This document shows, piece after piece, positions 43,328 to 52,096 of a stretch of 64,000 bases of DNA (position 1 is its first letter; each line of letters opens with the position of its first letter). Location: positions 5,436,501-5,500,500 of the forward strand of contig NZ_CP029608.1 of the NCBI RefSeq assembly GCF_003352185.1. Direction: 5' to 3'. The position numbers and the translations under genes are program-made. The DNA comes from Pseudomonas kribbensis. Lineage in GTDB: Bacteria; Pseudomonadota; Gammaproteobacteria; Pseudomonadales; Pseudomonadaceae. The notes below the pieces were generated by a model. It saw only the letters and a program-made list of their open reading frames with translations, was not told the DNA's origin and did not search any database.

Positions 43328-44278
43328 CTAATTCGCACGCTGCTCCGTCGGAATGGCCGTCGTTGCGGCGGCAGGCTCGCTGACCACCGGCGGCTGCCGA
43401 GGGCGCCGCCACTGTGGCAGACCGATCAACACCACCGCGCCGATGATCACCAGCATCGCCAGCGCCTCTTCGATACCGATGGTCTCGCCGACAAACACGA
43501 TCCCCAGCAACACCGCCACCGCCGGGTTCACATAGGCGTAACTGGTGGCCGCCGCCGGGCGAACGTTTTTCAACAGATACATGTAGGCGTTGAAAGCGAT
43601 GATCGAACCGAAGAAGATCAGGTACGCCAGCGCCAGCCAGCCTTCCAGTGGCGGCATGGCTTGCAGGTGTTCACCGCTCGCCGCGCTGCCGATCAACAGC
43701 ACCACGCCGCCCACCAGCATTTCCACGGCACTGGCCATCGCGCCCTGAGGCAGCGGCAAGTGTTTGCTCCACACCGAACCGAACGCCCAGCTCGCTGCCG
43801 CGAAAATCAGCAGCGCTGCACCCAGCGGGCTCGATTGCAGGTTGGAGCCCATGTTGAGCATCGCGATGCCGATAATCCCCATCGCCACCCCGGCCCATTC
43901 CAGGCGCGTATTACGCGCCCCCCAGAAATAACCGCAGAGCAAAGTAAACAGCGGCACCGTCGCCACCGCCAGCGCAGCAACACCCGACGCCACACCGCTG
44001 TGCTCGGCCAGGGTCACCGCGCCGTTACCGAAACTGAGCAACAGAATCCCGATGATCCCCGCCGCTTTCCACTGCGCCCAGGTCGGCGCCGGTGCCCCGC
44101 GCCAGCGCAGGAACGCGTACATCAGGCTGCCGGCAATCACGAAGCGCACGCCGCCTAGCATCAGCGGCGGCCAGTATTCGACGCCGATGCGGATCACCAG
44201 ATAGGTCGATCCCCAAATCACGTACAACGCAAAAAACGCAGCGATCAAGGGCAAGGAAAAACGGCGCAAGGCAGACAT
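43328..44278 (-). CDS. DMT-superfamily (EamA) transporter, YedA-like
   Basis: 316 residues, ten helices in two EamA repeats. The N-terminal LYVIWGSTYLVIRIGVEYWPP and the second-half FFGSIIAFNAYMYLLKNVRPAAATSYAYVNPAVAVLLG are characteristic of the YedA/RhaT-like group, often amino acid or metabolite exporters. It is divergent from an Lrp-type gene with 163 bases between, which may make it that regulator's target. Confidence 0.87.
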   Translation of the reverse strand: MSALRRFSLPLIAAFFALYVIWGSTYLVIRIGVEYWPPLMLGGVRFVIAGSLMYAFLRWRGAPAPTWAQWKAAGIIGILLLSFGNGAVTLAEHSGVASGVAALAVATVPLFTLLCGYFWGARNTRLEWAGVAMGIIGIAMLNMGSNLQSSPLGAALLIFAAASWAFGSVWSKHLPLPQGAMASAVEMLVGGVVLLIGSAASGEHLQAMPPLEGWLALAYLIFFGSIIAFNAYMYLLKNVRPAAATSYAYVNPAVAVLLGIVFVGETIGIEEALAMLVIIGAVVLIGLPQWRRPRQPPVVSEPAAATTAIPTEQRAN

Positions 44279-44441
44279 GGGCAACTCGAAAGTCAGACAC
44301 AGGGGATTGGTTATTCTAGAAAGGCCAACCGCTAAAAATAAGTTACAAAACCTGTTTATAGCGCCGGTACACTTTTGAAAGCACGGAGATCGACGGCCAA
44401 AACCGCGATTTCGAAAGTCTGGCATTTTCAGGAGTCCGACC

Positions 44442-44897
44442 TTGGACAAATACGACCGCATGCTGCTCGGCGCCCTGCTCGAAAACGGTCGCGCGTCCTA
44501 CGCCGACCTCGCCCGCAAAGTGAACCTCTCCGCCCCCGCCGTCGCCGAGCGCGTGGCCAAACTTGAGGCGGCCGGAGTCATCACCGGGTATCAGGCGAAC
44601 ATTGACCTGTCGAAAATCGGCTTGCCGATCCAGTGCGTGATCGAATTGCGCCTCCACCAGAACGGCAGTCAAAAGGTCTACGACGAACTGGTAAAAATTC
44701 CGCAACTGACCGAGTGCTTTCGAGTGACGGGCGATCCGTGCGTGATCATGAAGGCCGCGGTGGGTTCGATGCCGGAGCTGGAGGACTTGATCAACCAGGT
44801 GGCGAAATTCGGGTTCAGCAAGACGTCGATCGTGTTGTCGAGTGCGATAGAGAAACGGGTGCCGTTGGGGCATATCGAGGGCAACGGCAAACCCTGA
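44442..44897 (+). CDS. Lrp/AsnC-family regulator
   Basis: 151 residues. HTH (DRMLLGALLENGRASYADLARKVNLSAPAVAERVAKLEAAGVI, about residues 5-47) and a RAM effector domain with VTGDPCVIMKA near 95. The start is a TTG at 44442 with AGGAG eight bases upstream; the first ATG downstream would remove part of the HTH. It is divergent from an EamA carrier, a common pairing for Lrp regulators of amino acid export. Confidence 0.88.
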   Translation: MDKYDRMLLGALLENGRASYADLARKVNLSAPAVAERVAKLEAAGVITGYQANIDLSKIGLPIQCVIELRLHQNGSQKVYDELVKIPQLTECFRVTGDPCVIMKAAVGSMPELEDLINQVAKFGFSKTSIVLSSAIEKRVPLGHIEGNGKP

Positions 44898-44912
44898 GGC
44901 GATAGTGATCCC

Positions 44913-44930
44913 TGTGGGAGCGGGCTTGCC
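44913..44930. repeat. Lone truncated REP
   Basis: TGTGGGAGCGGGCTTGCC matches the head of the REP family but lacks the second half of the hairpin. It abuts the exonuclease stop codon at 44937. Confidence 0.8.
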
Positions 44931-44936
44931 TGAGAA

Positions 44937-45563
44937 TCAGCGATAGCGTTGCAGGTGCTCGCCCACTTTAGCGGCCGGGACTTTCTGCAATTTGCAAAGC
45001 AAGTCATGCGATAGCTCCCGCACCCCATGCTTGTGCCGCAACTCATCCGCCAGATGCGCCAGCAGGTTGGCCGCCATCTCAGCATCCGCCATCGCCCGGT
45101 GGGCCTGGCCGGTATGCGGCAGTTGAGCAAACGAGGTGAGCGTGCCGAGCTTGTGATTCGGTGCCGCCGGCATCAGGCGACGGGCCAGCAGCAGCGAGCA
45201 GGCGAAGTTCTGCAGGCGGGTGCGTTTGATCCGGCCCAGTTCGAAGTCCCAGAACTTCTGGTCGAACGCGGCGTTGTGCGCCAGCAGCGGTGTGCAGCCG
45301 ACGAATTCGTTGACTTCGTTCATCACCTGTTCGGCCGAGGGCGCGGTGCGCAGCATGGCGTTGCTGATGCCGGTGAGTTGTTCGATGAAGGCCGGGACGC
45401 GGACGCCGGCGTTCATCAGGCTCTGGTAACGCTCGACGATGCGGCCGTTTTCCAGCATGACCACGGCGATTTCCGTGGCCCGGCAACTGCTGCTCGGCGA
45501 GATGCCGGTGGTTTCAAAGTCAATGACTGCAATGCGTTCCAAACCGGGTTCAACTCCGTTCAA
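44937..45563 (-). CDS. DEDDh 3'-5' exonuclease (DnaQ/epsilon-like)
   Basis: 208 residues. ExoI motif VIDFETTGISP near residue 13, ExoII LLAHNAAFDQKFW near 93, and ExoIII HRAMADAE near 154 give the full DEDDh set of metal ligands. It is shorter than the DnaQ proofreading subunit and lacks its C-terminal polymerase-binding region. A stand-alone DNA or RNA exonuclease is likely. It follows a NYN-domain gene by 20 bases on the same strand. Confidence 0.9.
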   Translation of the reverse strand: MNGVEPGLERIAVIDFETTGISPSSSCRATEIAVVMLENGRIVERYQSLMNAGVRVPAFIEQLTGISNAMLRTAPSAEQVMNEVNEFVGCTPLLAHNAAFDQKFWDFELGRIKRTRLQNFACSLLLARRLMPAAPNHKLGTLTSFAQLPHTGQAHRAMADAEMAANLLAHLADELRHKHGVRELSHDLLCKLQKVPAAKVGEHLQRYR

Positions 45564-45583
45564 ATCAATGCTTGAGCTTGTGC

Positions 45584-46063
45584 TCAGTTTTTCAACAGCA
45601 GTGCGCCTTCGATCGGCACGTAACGGCTGGCGGCGCGGATCAGCGAGTTGGCGGTCAGGCCGGGAACGCCGTAGGCCACTGCTTGCACGCCGTGTTTGTT
45701 GATGATGCGTTCGAGCAGCATGTCAAAGTCGCCATCACCGGAGGCCAGGACGATTTCGTCGACGTGGTCGGCGGCGTCCATGATGTCGAGGGTGATGCCC
45801 ACGTCCCAGTCGCCCTTGGCCGAGCCGTCGCTGCGCTGGATGTAGGGTTTGAGTTTCACGGTGAAACCGAGGTTGCGCAGGATCTGCTGGAACTGCTGCT
45901 GTTTGCTGTCGCCCCGGTCGATCGCATAGGCGTAGGCCTCGACAATCTGCCCGTGCTGGCTGACATCCGCCCACAGCGCCGCGTAGTTGAAGTGGCAACC
46001 GTAGGCCTGGCGGACGGTGTAGTAGAGGTTCTGCACATCGGCGAACACTGCGATTTTTTTCAC
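45584..46063 (-). CDS. NYN-domain (LabA/DUF88) putative RNase
   Basis: 159 residues. AVFADVQNLYYTVRQ near residue 5, KGDWDVGITLDIMD near 83 and IVLASGDGDFDMLL near 104 carry the conserved Asp and Asn residues of the PIN-like NYN fold, which usually cuts RNA using Mg2+. Most of the protein is the NYN domain itself. It is 20 bases ahead of the exonuclease gene, so the two are probably one transcript. Confidence 0.9.
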   Translation of the reverse strand: MKKIAVFADVQNLYYTVRQAYGCHFNYAALWADVSQHGQIVEAYAYAIDRGDSKQQQFQQILRNLGFTVKLKPYIQRSDGSAKGDWDVGITLDIMDAADHVDEIVLASGDGDFDMLLERIINKHGVQAVAYGVPGLTANSLIRAASRYVPIEGALLLKN

Positions 46064-46328
46064 CGGAGTTCCTGTGAGCGCTGACGCGCATGAGCCGGAT
46101 CAGGCACCAGGCCCGAAAAAGGCGCCCAGTATGCCAGCCCGAAGGAAGGTTCCGCGAATAATCGGCCGGTAGCGCCAGGTTATGCCTGACGAATGGTGAA
46201 AGGCGTTATCGATGTGGGAGCGAGCCTGCTCGCGATAGCGTTCGCCCAGACAACATCTGCGGCGACTGATGCACCGCCATCGCGAGCAAGCTCGCTCCCA
46301 CAGGTCATGTCACGCCCTGGAAGACGGA
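46064..46328. other. Intergenic region with REPIN
   Basis: 265 bases with no gene. The right half is a REPIN; the left half holds the NYN promoter region. Nothing else recognised. Confidence 0.5.
46213..46302. repeat. REPIN (inverted REP doublet)
   Basis: TGTGGGAGCGAGCCTGCTCG on the left and CGAGCAAGCTCGCTCCCACA on the right flank a spacer with GGCGACTGATGCACCGCC. Both ends and the spacer match the REPIN at 40512-40600, so they are copies of one element with heads outward. Confidence 0.93.
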
Positions 46329-47087
46329 TCAGACGAAGGAGTCGTCGTCATCGAAGAACGATGAGTTGTCATCACTGTAGTCGGTGTCGCTGAAGCCACC
46401 CTGGTTGTTGCCCCAGGAATCGTTGTTGGCCATGCGCTGGTCATCGCCCCAACCGTTGTTGCCCTGATCATTGACCTGGGCCGGCTCTTCCTTGATCACC
46501 TCAACGATTTCCTGCGGCTGCTGGTTTTGGTGGAACAGGCTGCTGATGCCTTGTGCCAGCATCACGCCACCCGCCACACCGGCAGCGGTTTTCAGGGCGC
46601 CGCCGAGGAAGCTGCTGCCCGCCGCCGGGGCTGCTGGTTGCTGGCCATAACCGGGAGGTGGTGCGCCGAAGTTCTGTTGTGGCGCGGGAGCACCGAAGTT
46701 CGGCTGCGGAGCCGGTTCACGCCAGCCGCCGGTGGACGCCGGTGCGCTCTGGGCCGGGGCCGGGCGCGGGCTGCTGCCACCGAAGATGCTCGACAGGAAA
46801 CCGCCGCCACTCGACGCCGGGGCTGCGCTTTGCGCCTTGGCCGATTGCAGTTCGGCCTGCAGTTGCTGGACCTGTTGAGTCAGTTGTTTGTTCTGTTCGT
46901 CGAGGCTCTTGATCGCGGCCTCCTGCACCAGAATCGCCTGGGTCATGAAATAGCCTGCGGCCGGCTGGCGCGTCAGGTGTTCCTTGATCCGCGCTTCAGC
47001 CAGGGCGTCACGCGGGGCTGCCTCCGTTTCGGCCTGTTGCAGCCGGGAAAACAGTCCATCGATCAGGGTTTGCTCTTCGCTGTTCAT
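46329..47087 (-). CDS. DUF2076 protein
   Basis: 252 residues. The N-terminal DUF2076 segment (MNSEEQTLIDGLFSRLQQAETEAAPRDALAEARI...) is followed by a coiled-coil stretch (LDEQNKQLTQQVQQLQAELQSAKAQ, about residues 61-85), a Pro/Ala/Gln-rich linker, a hydrophobic Gly-rich segment (GAALKTAAGVAGGVMLAQGISSLF) and a strongly acidic Asp/Asn-rich tail. Members are described as periplasmic ligand-binding sensor-like, but no signal peptide is seen. Function unknown. Confidence 0.87.
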   Translation of the reverse strand: MNSEEQTLIDGLFSRLQQAETEAAPRDALAEARIKEHLTRQPAAGYFMTQAILVQEAAIKSLDEQNKQLTQQVQQLQAELQSAKAQSAAPASSGGGFLSSIFGGSSPRPAPAQSAPASTGGWREPAPQPNFGAPAPQQNFGAPPPGYGQQPAAPAAGSSFLGGALKTAAGVAGGVMLAQGISSLFHQNQQPQEIVEVIKEEPAQVNDQGNNGWGDDQRMANNDSWGNNQGGFSDTDYSDDNSSFFDDDDSFV

Positions 47088-47265
47088 GGCGACCTCGTAG
47101 ATTGCCGGGGATAACGTTGCCCTCCTCCACAGTGGATGAGGCGCACCTACGTAATGGAGGCAGTGACAGAATGTTTCAATGGTCTTTACCGAACGTTTAC
47201 GTTTGCGCCCGGCAGCACATCATCGGTTAAAGTGAGCCACTGTTTTTGACCTGCGATACCGACTG

Positions 47266-47940
47266 ATGAATGCCTTCGATGTGCTGCGTGACTCGCTGTA
47301 TTTCTTTAAACGCAATCTGGCGCGGATCGTCCAGCTGTGCCTGCCGCTGGTGATCTTCGAAGCCGCGTTGCAACAGGTGGTCGATCACACAAGCGACCCG
47401 GACGGCTACTCGGCCATCAGCGTGATCGTCGGCCTGCTGGTTTATCCGCTTTACACCGCCGCGCTGATCCTGTTTCTCGACGCCCGCACCCGTGGCGAAT
47501 CCCCGCAAACCCTCGACTTGCTGACGATGGCGGCGCGCCTGTGGCCACGCTTTGCCGTGCTCACTGCGCTGAACACCTTGCTGATTCTGCTCGGTCTGTC
47601 CCTGTATTTCCTGCCAGGCCTGTGGCTGATGGTCACCCTGGCCTTCGGTGAATACCTGCTGGTGCTGCGCGGCTACGGCCCGTTGCAGGCGATGAAGGAA
47701 AGCCTGCGCCTGAGCCGTGGGCATTTCCTGCGGATTCTGGTGTGCATCCTCTGTGTGATGGGGCCGTTGTGGCTGCTCAAGGGCCTGACCCTGCAGGTCT
47801 ACCCCGATCCGCAGAATCCGTTGATCGCCATATTGATCGACAGTGGCCACAGCTTCTTGCAGCTGTTCACCAGCGTGGTGCTGTTCCGCCTGTTCATGTT
47901 GATCAGCGAATTGCCCGACAAACGTGACGGAATAGTCTGA
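47266..47940 (+). CDS. YciC-family inner-membrane protein
   Basis: 224 residues with about six hydrophobic segments and the YciC-like start NAFDVLRDSLYFFKRNL. LYTAALILFLDARTRGE and a central FLPGLWLMVTLAFGEYLLVLRGYGPLQAMKESLRLSRGHF fit the family. Function is unknown. It is followed 73 bases later by an EEP-family gene on the same strand, possibly co-transcribed. Confidence 0.8.
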   Translation: MNAFDVLRDSLYFFKRNLARIVQLCLPLVIFEAALQQVVDHTSDPDGYSAISVIVGLLVYPLYTAALILFLDARTRGESPQTLDLLTMAARLWPRFAVLTALNTLLILLGLSLYFLPGLWLMVTLAFGEYLLVLRGYGPLQAMKESLRLSRGHFLRILVCILCVMGPLWLLKGLTLQVYPDPQNPLIAILIDSGHSFLQLFTSVVLFRLFMLISELPDKRDGIV

Positions 47941-48013
47941 CCGCTCTGCGCTTGGGTGATGCGGGGGTCTCGTATATGCTCGGGACCACTTCCGTATCGC
48001 TATAAGCCGAGCC

Positions 48014-49090
48014 ATGACCCGTCTACTGCGCTACATCCTGCTTACTGTTCTGCTGACCGTCGCCCTGATCGGCGTGATGATTTTCAGCCTGACCTGGCGT
48101 CCCGACGCCCGGGAGACGTTGCCGGTCAGTTGCACCGGCCAACCGCCGACGCTGGTGCCCGGCCAGGCGCTGAAGGTCATGACCTGGAACGTGCAATATC
48201 TGGCCGGCAAGCGTTACGTGTTCTGGAATGACCTGGCGCAAGGCGACGACGAAGCCCCGACTCCGGAAGACATGGCCTTCAGCCTCGACGAAGTGGCCCG
48301 GGTGATCCGCGACGAGCAGCCCGATGTGGTGCTGATCCAGGAACTGGATGACGGCGCCAAGGCCAGCGACTATCAGAACCAGCTCAAGCTGCTGCAGGAA
48401 CGCCTCACCGACCTCTACCCGTGCAGCGCCCATGCCTTCGACTGGAAGGCCGACTTCGTGCCTGATCCGCATATCTTCGGCAGCGTCGGCCGGCAACTCG
48501 CGACCCTCAGCCGCTTCCGCATCGAACACGCCGAACGCCTGCAATTGCCGGTGCAACCGCTGAATATCATCAGCCGCCAGTTCCAACCGAAAAACGCCCT
48601 GCTCGCCACCACCCTGCCGTTCAGCGATGGCGGACAACTGGTGGTGTTCAACACGCATCTGGATCGCGCCATGCAGCCGGACGAAACCTTGCAGACGCAA
48701 GTGACGGCGGTGGCCAAGGTGCTCGACAAACACGAAAGCCACGGCACGCCGTGGCTGATCGGGGGCGACTTCAACCTGTTGCCGCTCGGCCAGTACCGGC
48801 GCCTGCCGGTCGAACAGCGCACGCCCTACTCCGTGGACAGTGCGCTGCATCTGTTGTGGGACAAGTACCCGATGATCCCGACCAACAATGAAGCCAGCGG
48901 CATCGACCGCGCCAAGTGGCTGACCCATTACCCCAACGACCCCGGCCTCAACGGCCCGGACCGCACGGTCGATTACCTGTTCTACAGCCCGAAGATCAAA
49001 CGGGTCGAAGCCACGGTGCGTCAGGACGATACCTTGCGCATTTCCGATCATTTGCCGGTGATTGCGAAGTTCCTCCTGCCACCCAACTGA
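48014..49090 (+). CDS. Endonuclease/exonuclease/phosphatase-family protein, membrane-anchored
   Basis: 358 residues. An N-terminal transmembrane anchor (LLTVLLTVALIGVMIFSLTW) precedes an EEP domain: VMTWNVQYLAG near residue 56, VVLIQELDDGA near 105, VVFNTHLDRA near 211, LIGGDFNLLP near 246 and ISDHLPVIAKF near 344. All metal and catalytic positions (Asn, Glu, His, Asp, His) are present. The domain likely faces the periplasm and may be a phosphodiesterase acting on lipid or nucleotide substrates. Confidence 0.88.
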   Translation: MTRLLRYILLTVLLTVALIGVMIFSLTWRPDARETLPVSCTGQPPTLVPGQALKVMTWNVQYLAGKRYVFWNDLAQGDDEAPTPEDMAFSLDEVARVIRDEQPDVVLIQELDDGAKASDYQNQLKLLQERLTDLYPCSAHAFDWKADFVPDPHIFGSVGRQLATLSRFRIEHAERLQLPVQPLNIISRQFQPKNALLATTLPFSDGGQLVVFNTHLDRAMQPDETLQTQVTAVAKVLDKHESHGTPWLIGGDFNLLPLGQYRRLPVEQRTPYSVDSALHLLWDKYPMIPTNNEASGIDRAKWLTHYPNDPGLNGPDRTVDYLFYSPKIKRVEATVRQDDTLRISDHLPVIAKFLLPPN

Positions 49091-49092
49091 TC

Positions 49093-49929
49093 TCAGTGAG
49101 CCTCTTCAAGATCGTCGTGCAACAGCCCGAAAATCTGCCGCTTCATGTCGATGAACGAGCGTTCCATCACCATGTCCAGGGTGCGTGGGCGTTCGATCGG
49201 CACATCGAGAATCTGCTTGATCCGCCCCGGCCGCGCGCCCATTACGTACACCCGGTCGCCGAGCAGGATCGCTTCGTCGATGTCGTGGGTGACGAACAGC
49301 ACGGTTTTCTTGCTGTTGCCCCACACCCGCAGCAACAGCTGCTGCATTTGCAGGCGGGTCTGGCTGTCGAGGGCGCCGAAGGGTTCGTCCATCAGCAGGA
49401 TCTGCGGATCGTTGGCCAGGGCCCGGGCAATCGCCACTCGCTGCATCATGCCGCCGGACAACTGCTTGGCGTAGTTGTCGGCAAATCCTGACAGGCCGAC
49501 TTCGTGCACGTAGTGATCGACGATTTCCTTGCGCTTGGCCGCCGGCATGCCCCGGCGTTTGAGGCCGAACTCGACGTTCTGCCGCACCGTCAGCCACGGG
49601 AACAGCGTGTAGCTCTGGAACACCATCCCGCGATCCGCGCCGGGGCCCTGCACTTGCTGGCCGCCGACGTAGATCTCGCCGGACGTCGGCTCGGCCAGGC
49701 CGGCGGTGAGGTACAGCAGGCTCGACTTGCCGCAGCCCGACGGCCCGACCAGTACCGCGAATTGTTGATCCGGCACTTCGAACGACACTTCTTCCAGCGC
49801 GGTGAATGTTCCGCCGCCGGGCTTGGTGTAACGCAGGCTGACCTTGTCTACCTGCAGCCTTGGCGCGGCGTGTGCCGGTGCGGCGACCGGCTCGATGAAA
49901 CGACGGTTGGCAGCGGTTACTGAGCCCAT
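49093..49929 (-). CDS. ABC transporter ATP-binding protein, NitT/TauT family
   Basis: 278 residues. Walker A VGPSGCGKSSLL near residue 57, Q-loop, signature QLSGGMMQRVAIARAL near 151 and Walker B ILLMDEPFGALDSQTR near 173 are intact, followed by the H-loop FVTHDIDEA. Strong similarity in layout to TauB/SsuB. The start lies inside the permease gene (13-base overlap), indicating coupling. It energises the uptake system encoded with the next two genes. Confidence 0.93.
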   Translation of the reverse strand: MGSVTAANRRFIEPVAAPAHAAPRLQVDKVSLRYTKPGGGTFTALEEVSFEVPDQQFAVLVGPSGCGKSSLLYLTAGLAEPTSGEIYVGGQQVQGPGADRGMVFQSYTLFPWLTVRQNVEFGLKRRGMPAAKRKEIVDHYVHEVGLSGFADNYAKQLSGGMMQRVAIARALANDPQILLMDEPFGALDSQTRLQMQQLLLRVWGNSKKTVLFVTHDIDEAILLGDRVYVMGARPGRIKQILDVPIERPRTLDMVMERSFIDMKRQIFGLLHDDLEEAH

Positions 49930-50720
49930 GCGGCAATCCTCAAACGCAAGAAGCGGAACAGTTGATCGGTGACCAGGCCGAGCAGGCCGATGATCGCGAT
50001 GGCGAGAAAAATCACGTCGACCTGAAAACCACGCATGGCTTTGAGGCTCAAGTAACCGAGGCCACTGGAAGCGGCGACCAGTTCGGCGACCACCAGGTAG
50101 GTCCAGGCCCAGCCCATGGTCACCCGCAGGGTGTCGAGCACGCCGGGCAGCGATGCCGGGGCGATCACATGCAGCACCGCGTCACGCCGGTTGGAGCCGA
50201 GGGTGTAGGAGGCGTTGATCAAGTCCTTGGAGATGCCTTTGGACACGTCCGCGACCATCACCAGTTGCTGGAAGAACACGCCGAAAATGATCACCGAGAC
50301 CCGCTGCTCCAGACCGATGCCGATCCACAGGATGAACAGCGGCACGAAGGAGGTTACCGGTAGGTAGCGGATGAAATTGACCATCGGTTCGAGGAACGCC
50401 TGGACGATGCGGAAGCTGCCCATCAGCAAGCCCAGCGGCACCGCCACCAGCGACGACACAATGAAACCGACCATCACCACTTCAACACTGGCCCAGACAT
50501 GCTGGCCGAGGGTGCCGTCACGGCTCAGGCGCAGGGCGGCTTCGACCACTGCGCCGGGCGTCGGCAGGAACATCCCCGGCACGATGCCGCCGTAGGACAA
50601 CCCGGCCCACAGGCCGACCAGCAACACCCAGGCCAGACCGCTGGCGCTCCATACCACCGGCACCGGCAATCCGGTCTTCGGCGTGATGCAGCGGCTCAGC
50701 CATGAATTGCGCTTGAACAT
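49917..50720 (-). CDS. ABC transporter permease, NitT/TauT family
   Basis: 267 residues with about six membrane helices. The permease coupling loop reads GISKDLINASYTLGSNRRDAVLHVIAPASLPGVLDTLRVTMGWAW around residues 158-202, close to the EAA motif of TauC/SsuC. It overlaps the ATPase start and follows the binding-protein gene by 10 bases. Confidence 0.92.
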   Translation of the reverse strand: MFKRNSWLSRCITPKTGLPVPVVWSASGLAWVLLVGLWAGLSYGGIVPGMFLPTPGAVVEAALRLSRDGTLGQHVWASVEVVMVGFIVSSLVAVPLGLLMGSFRIVQAFLEPMVNFIRYLPVTSFVPLFILWIGIGLEQRVSVIIFGVFFQQLVMVADVSKGISKDLINASYTLGSNRRDAVLHVIAPASLPGVLDTLRVTMGWAWTYLVVAELVAASSGLGYLSLKAMRGFQVDVIFLAIAIIGLLGLVTDQLFRFLRLRIAAWAQ

Positions 50721-50730
50721 GACCAGTCTC

Positions 50731-51708
50731 CTAGAGCGGGCTGACGAAACGGTTATCGACCAGGTCGTCGTTGCTGACGTTGTAGGGCTTGCCCTGCAAT
50801 TCGCTGGCGGTTTCGTTGGCCAGTTTGATCAGCGGCTCGCTGTCACCCGGTGCGCCCGGTTTGCCCAGCAGCTTCTCGCTCATGGCCTGATCGTAGAAGC
50901 GCACGCCTTGCGCGGCAGCGGCCAGTTCCTTCGGATCGGACAGGTAACCGCCGACGCCCTTGGCCATGATTTCGTAGGCTTTCTGTGGATGGTCCTTGGT
51001 GTACTGCACGGCTTTGTAGAGACCGGCGACCAGCGCCTTCACGTCCTCGGGCTGCTTCTCGATCACCGTGCAGTTGAGCGCCACCACATCGACGATCACG
51101 CCCGGCGTACTGCTGCTGTCGATCAGCACCTTGCCTTGCTGCTTGTCGCGCACCATCGACAGATGCGGCTCCCAGGTCACGGCGGCCGGCACGCGACCGG
51201 CGATGAACGCGGTGGCGGCATCGTCGGCGGTCATGTTCTGCACGGTGATGTCGCTCATGCGCATGCCGTTCTTTTTCAGCAGGTACGAGAGCCAGAACTG
51301 CGAGGTCGACCCTTCGTTGACGGCCACGGCCTGGCCCTTGAGTTCTTGCAGGCTCTTCACGTTTTTGCCGACCAGCACGCCGTCGCCGCCATGGCTGTCA
51401 TCCAGCGCGGCCACTGCCTTGAAGCAGAACTGCGGGCGGTACTTGAGCACTTCGTCGATGGTCGAGGCCGAGCCGGACAATTGCCCGGATGCCTGGGCGG
51501 CCATGTACATCGAGGCTTCCTCGACCACCGGCAATTCGACGGTCAGGCCGTTTTCCTTGAAGTAGCCCAGATCCTGGGCCAGATACAGGGTGCCGTAACC
51601 GACCCACGTGGTGTGGCCGATCGACAAGGTGCCGGCCTGGGCGGCGGTTACTGAAAGGGCGGAAATCGCCAGAGGACAAGCAAGACGGGTAAACAAGGAC
51701 TTGTTCAT
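50731..51708 (-). CDS. ABC transporter periplasmic binding protein, NMT1/SsuA-like
   Basis: 325 residues. Signal peptide (FTRLACPLAISALSVTAAQA, cleavage near residue 26). The mature start LSIGHTTWVGYGTLYLAQDLGYFKENGL and the KGQAVAVNEGSTSQFWLSYLLKKNGM segment are typical of binding proteins for taurine, sulfonates, nitrate or aromatic and amine compounds. The substrate is unknown. The neighbouring aminotransferase and aldehyde dehydrogenase make a primary amine plausible. It is the first gene of the ABC operon. Confidence 0.9.
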   Translation of the reverse strand: MNKSLFTRLACPLAISALSVTAAQAGTLSIGHTTWVGYGTLYLAQDLGYFKENGLTVELPVVEEASMYMAAQASGQLSGSASTIDEVLKYRPQFCFKAVAALDDSHGGDGVLVGKNVKSLQELKGQAVAVNEGSTSQFWLSYLLKKNGMRMSDITVQNMTADDAATAFIAGRVPAAVTWEPHLSMVRDKQQGKVLIDSSSTPGVIVDVVALNCTVIEKQPEDVKALVAGLYKAVQYTKDHPQKAYEIMAKGVGGYLSDPKELAAAAQGVRFYDQAMSEKLLGKPGAPGDSEPLIKLANETASELQGKPYNVSNDDLVDNRFVSPL

Positions 51709-52096
51709 GGAGCACTCCCAACGCTGTTGATTTAGTTGTCATGGGCAGTACGGCCAGCCGGGGTCTCGCGATTGCACGCTGCGGTCTCTGTCGGACTCTG
51801 GCGGGCAATGCCTTGGCTGGCGAAATCGATGTTGACCCAGGCCCGGCGTCAGGAAAACGAGGAAATAGTTAGACGCGAACGATGAAAAAACTGGGTAGTG
51901 CGCACCGCGAAAGGGCTCTGCAGGCGGAGGTGCACGGAGGGGGTGCAAGACAGCTAAAGCGATGTTGAATCGGCTGACGCAATCGCGGGCAAGCCCGCTC
52001 CCACAGGTTTATCGGACGTTCACAAAATTGTGATCCACCCCAATAACTGTGGGAGCGGGCTTGCCCGCGAAGGGGCCCTTGAGCTTTACGAATATC
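51709..52096. other. Intergenic region between ABC operon and aminotransferase gene
   Basis: 388 bases without a gene. The right third contains an inverted REP doublet. The left part must hold the ABC operon promoter; no regulator site was recognised. Confidence 0.5.
51983..52070. repeat. REP doublet with inward-facing heads
   Basis: TCGCGGGCAAGCCCGCTCCCACA at the left and its mirror, TGTGGGAGCGGGCTTGCCCGCGA, at the right. Here the TGTGGGAGC heads face each other, opposite to the two REPINs elsewhere in the window, and the arms use GGGCTTGCCC instead of GAGCCTGCTC. It is therefore a different REP subtype or arrangement. Confidence 0.88.
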
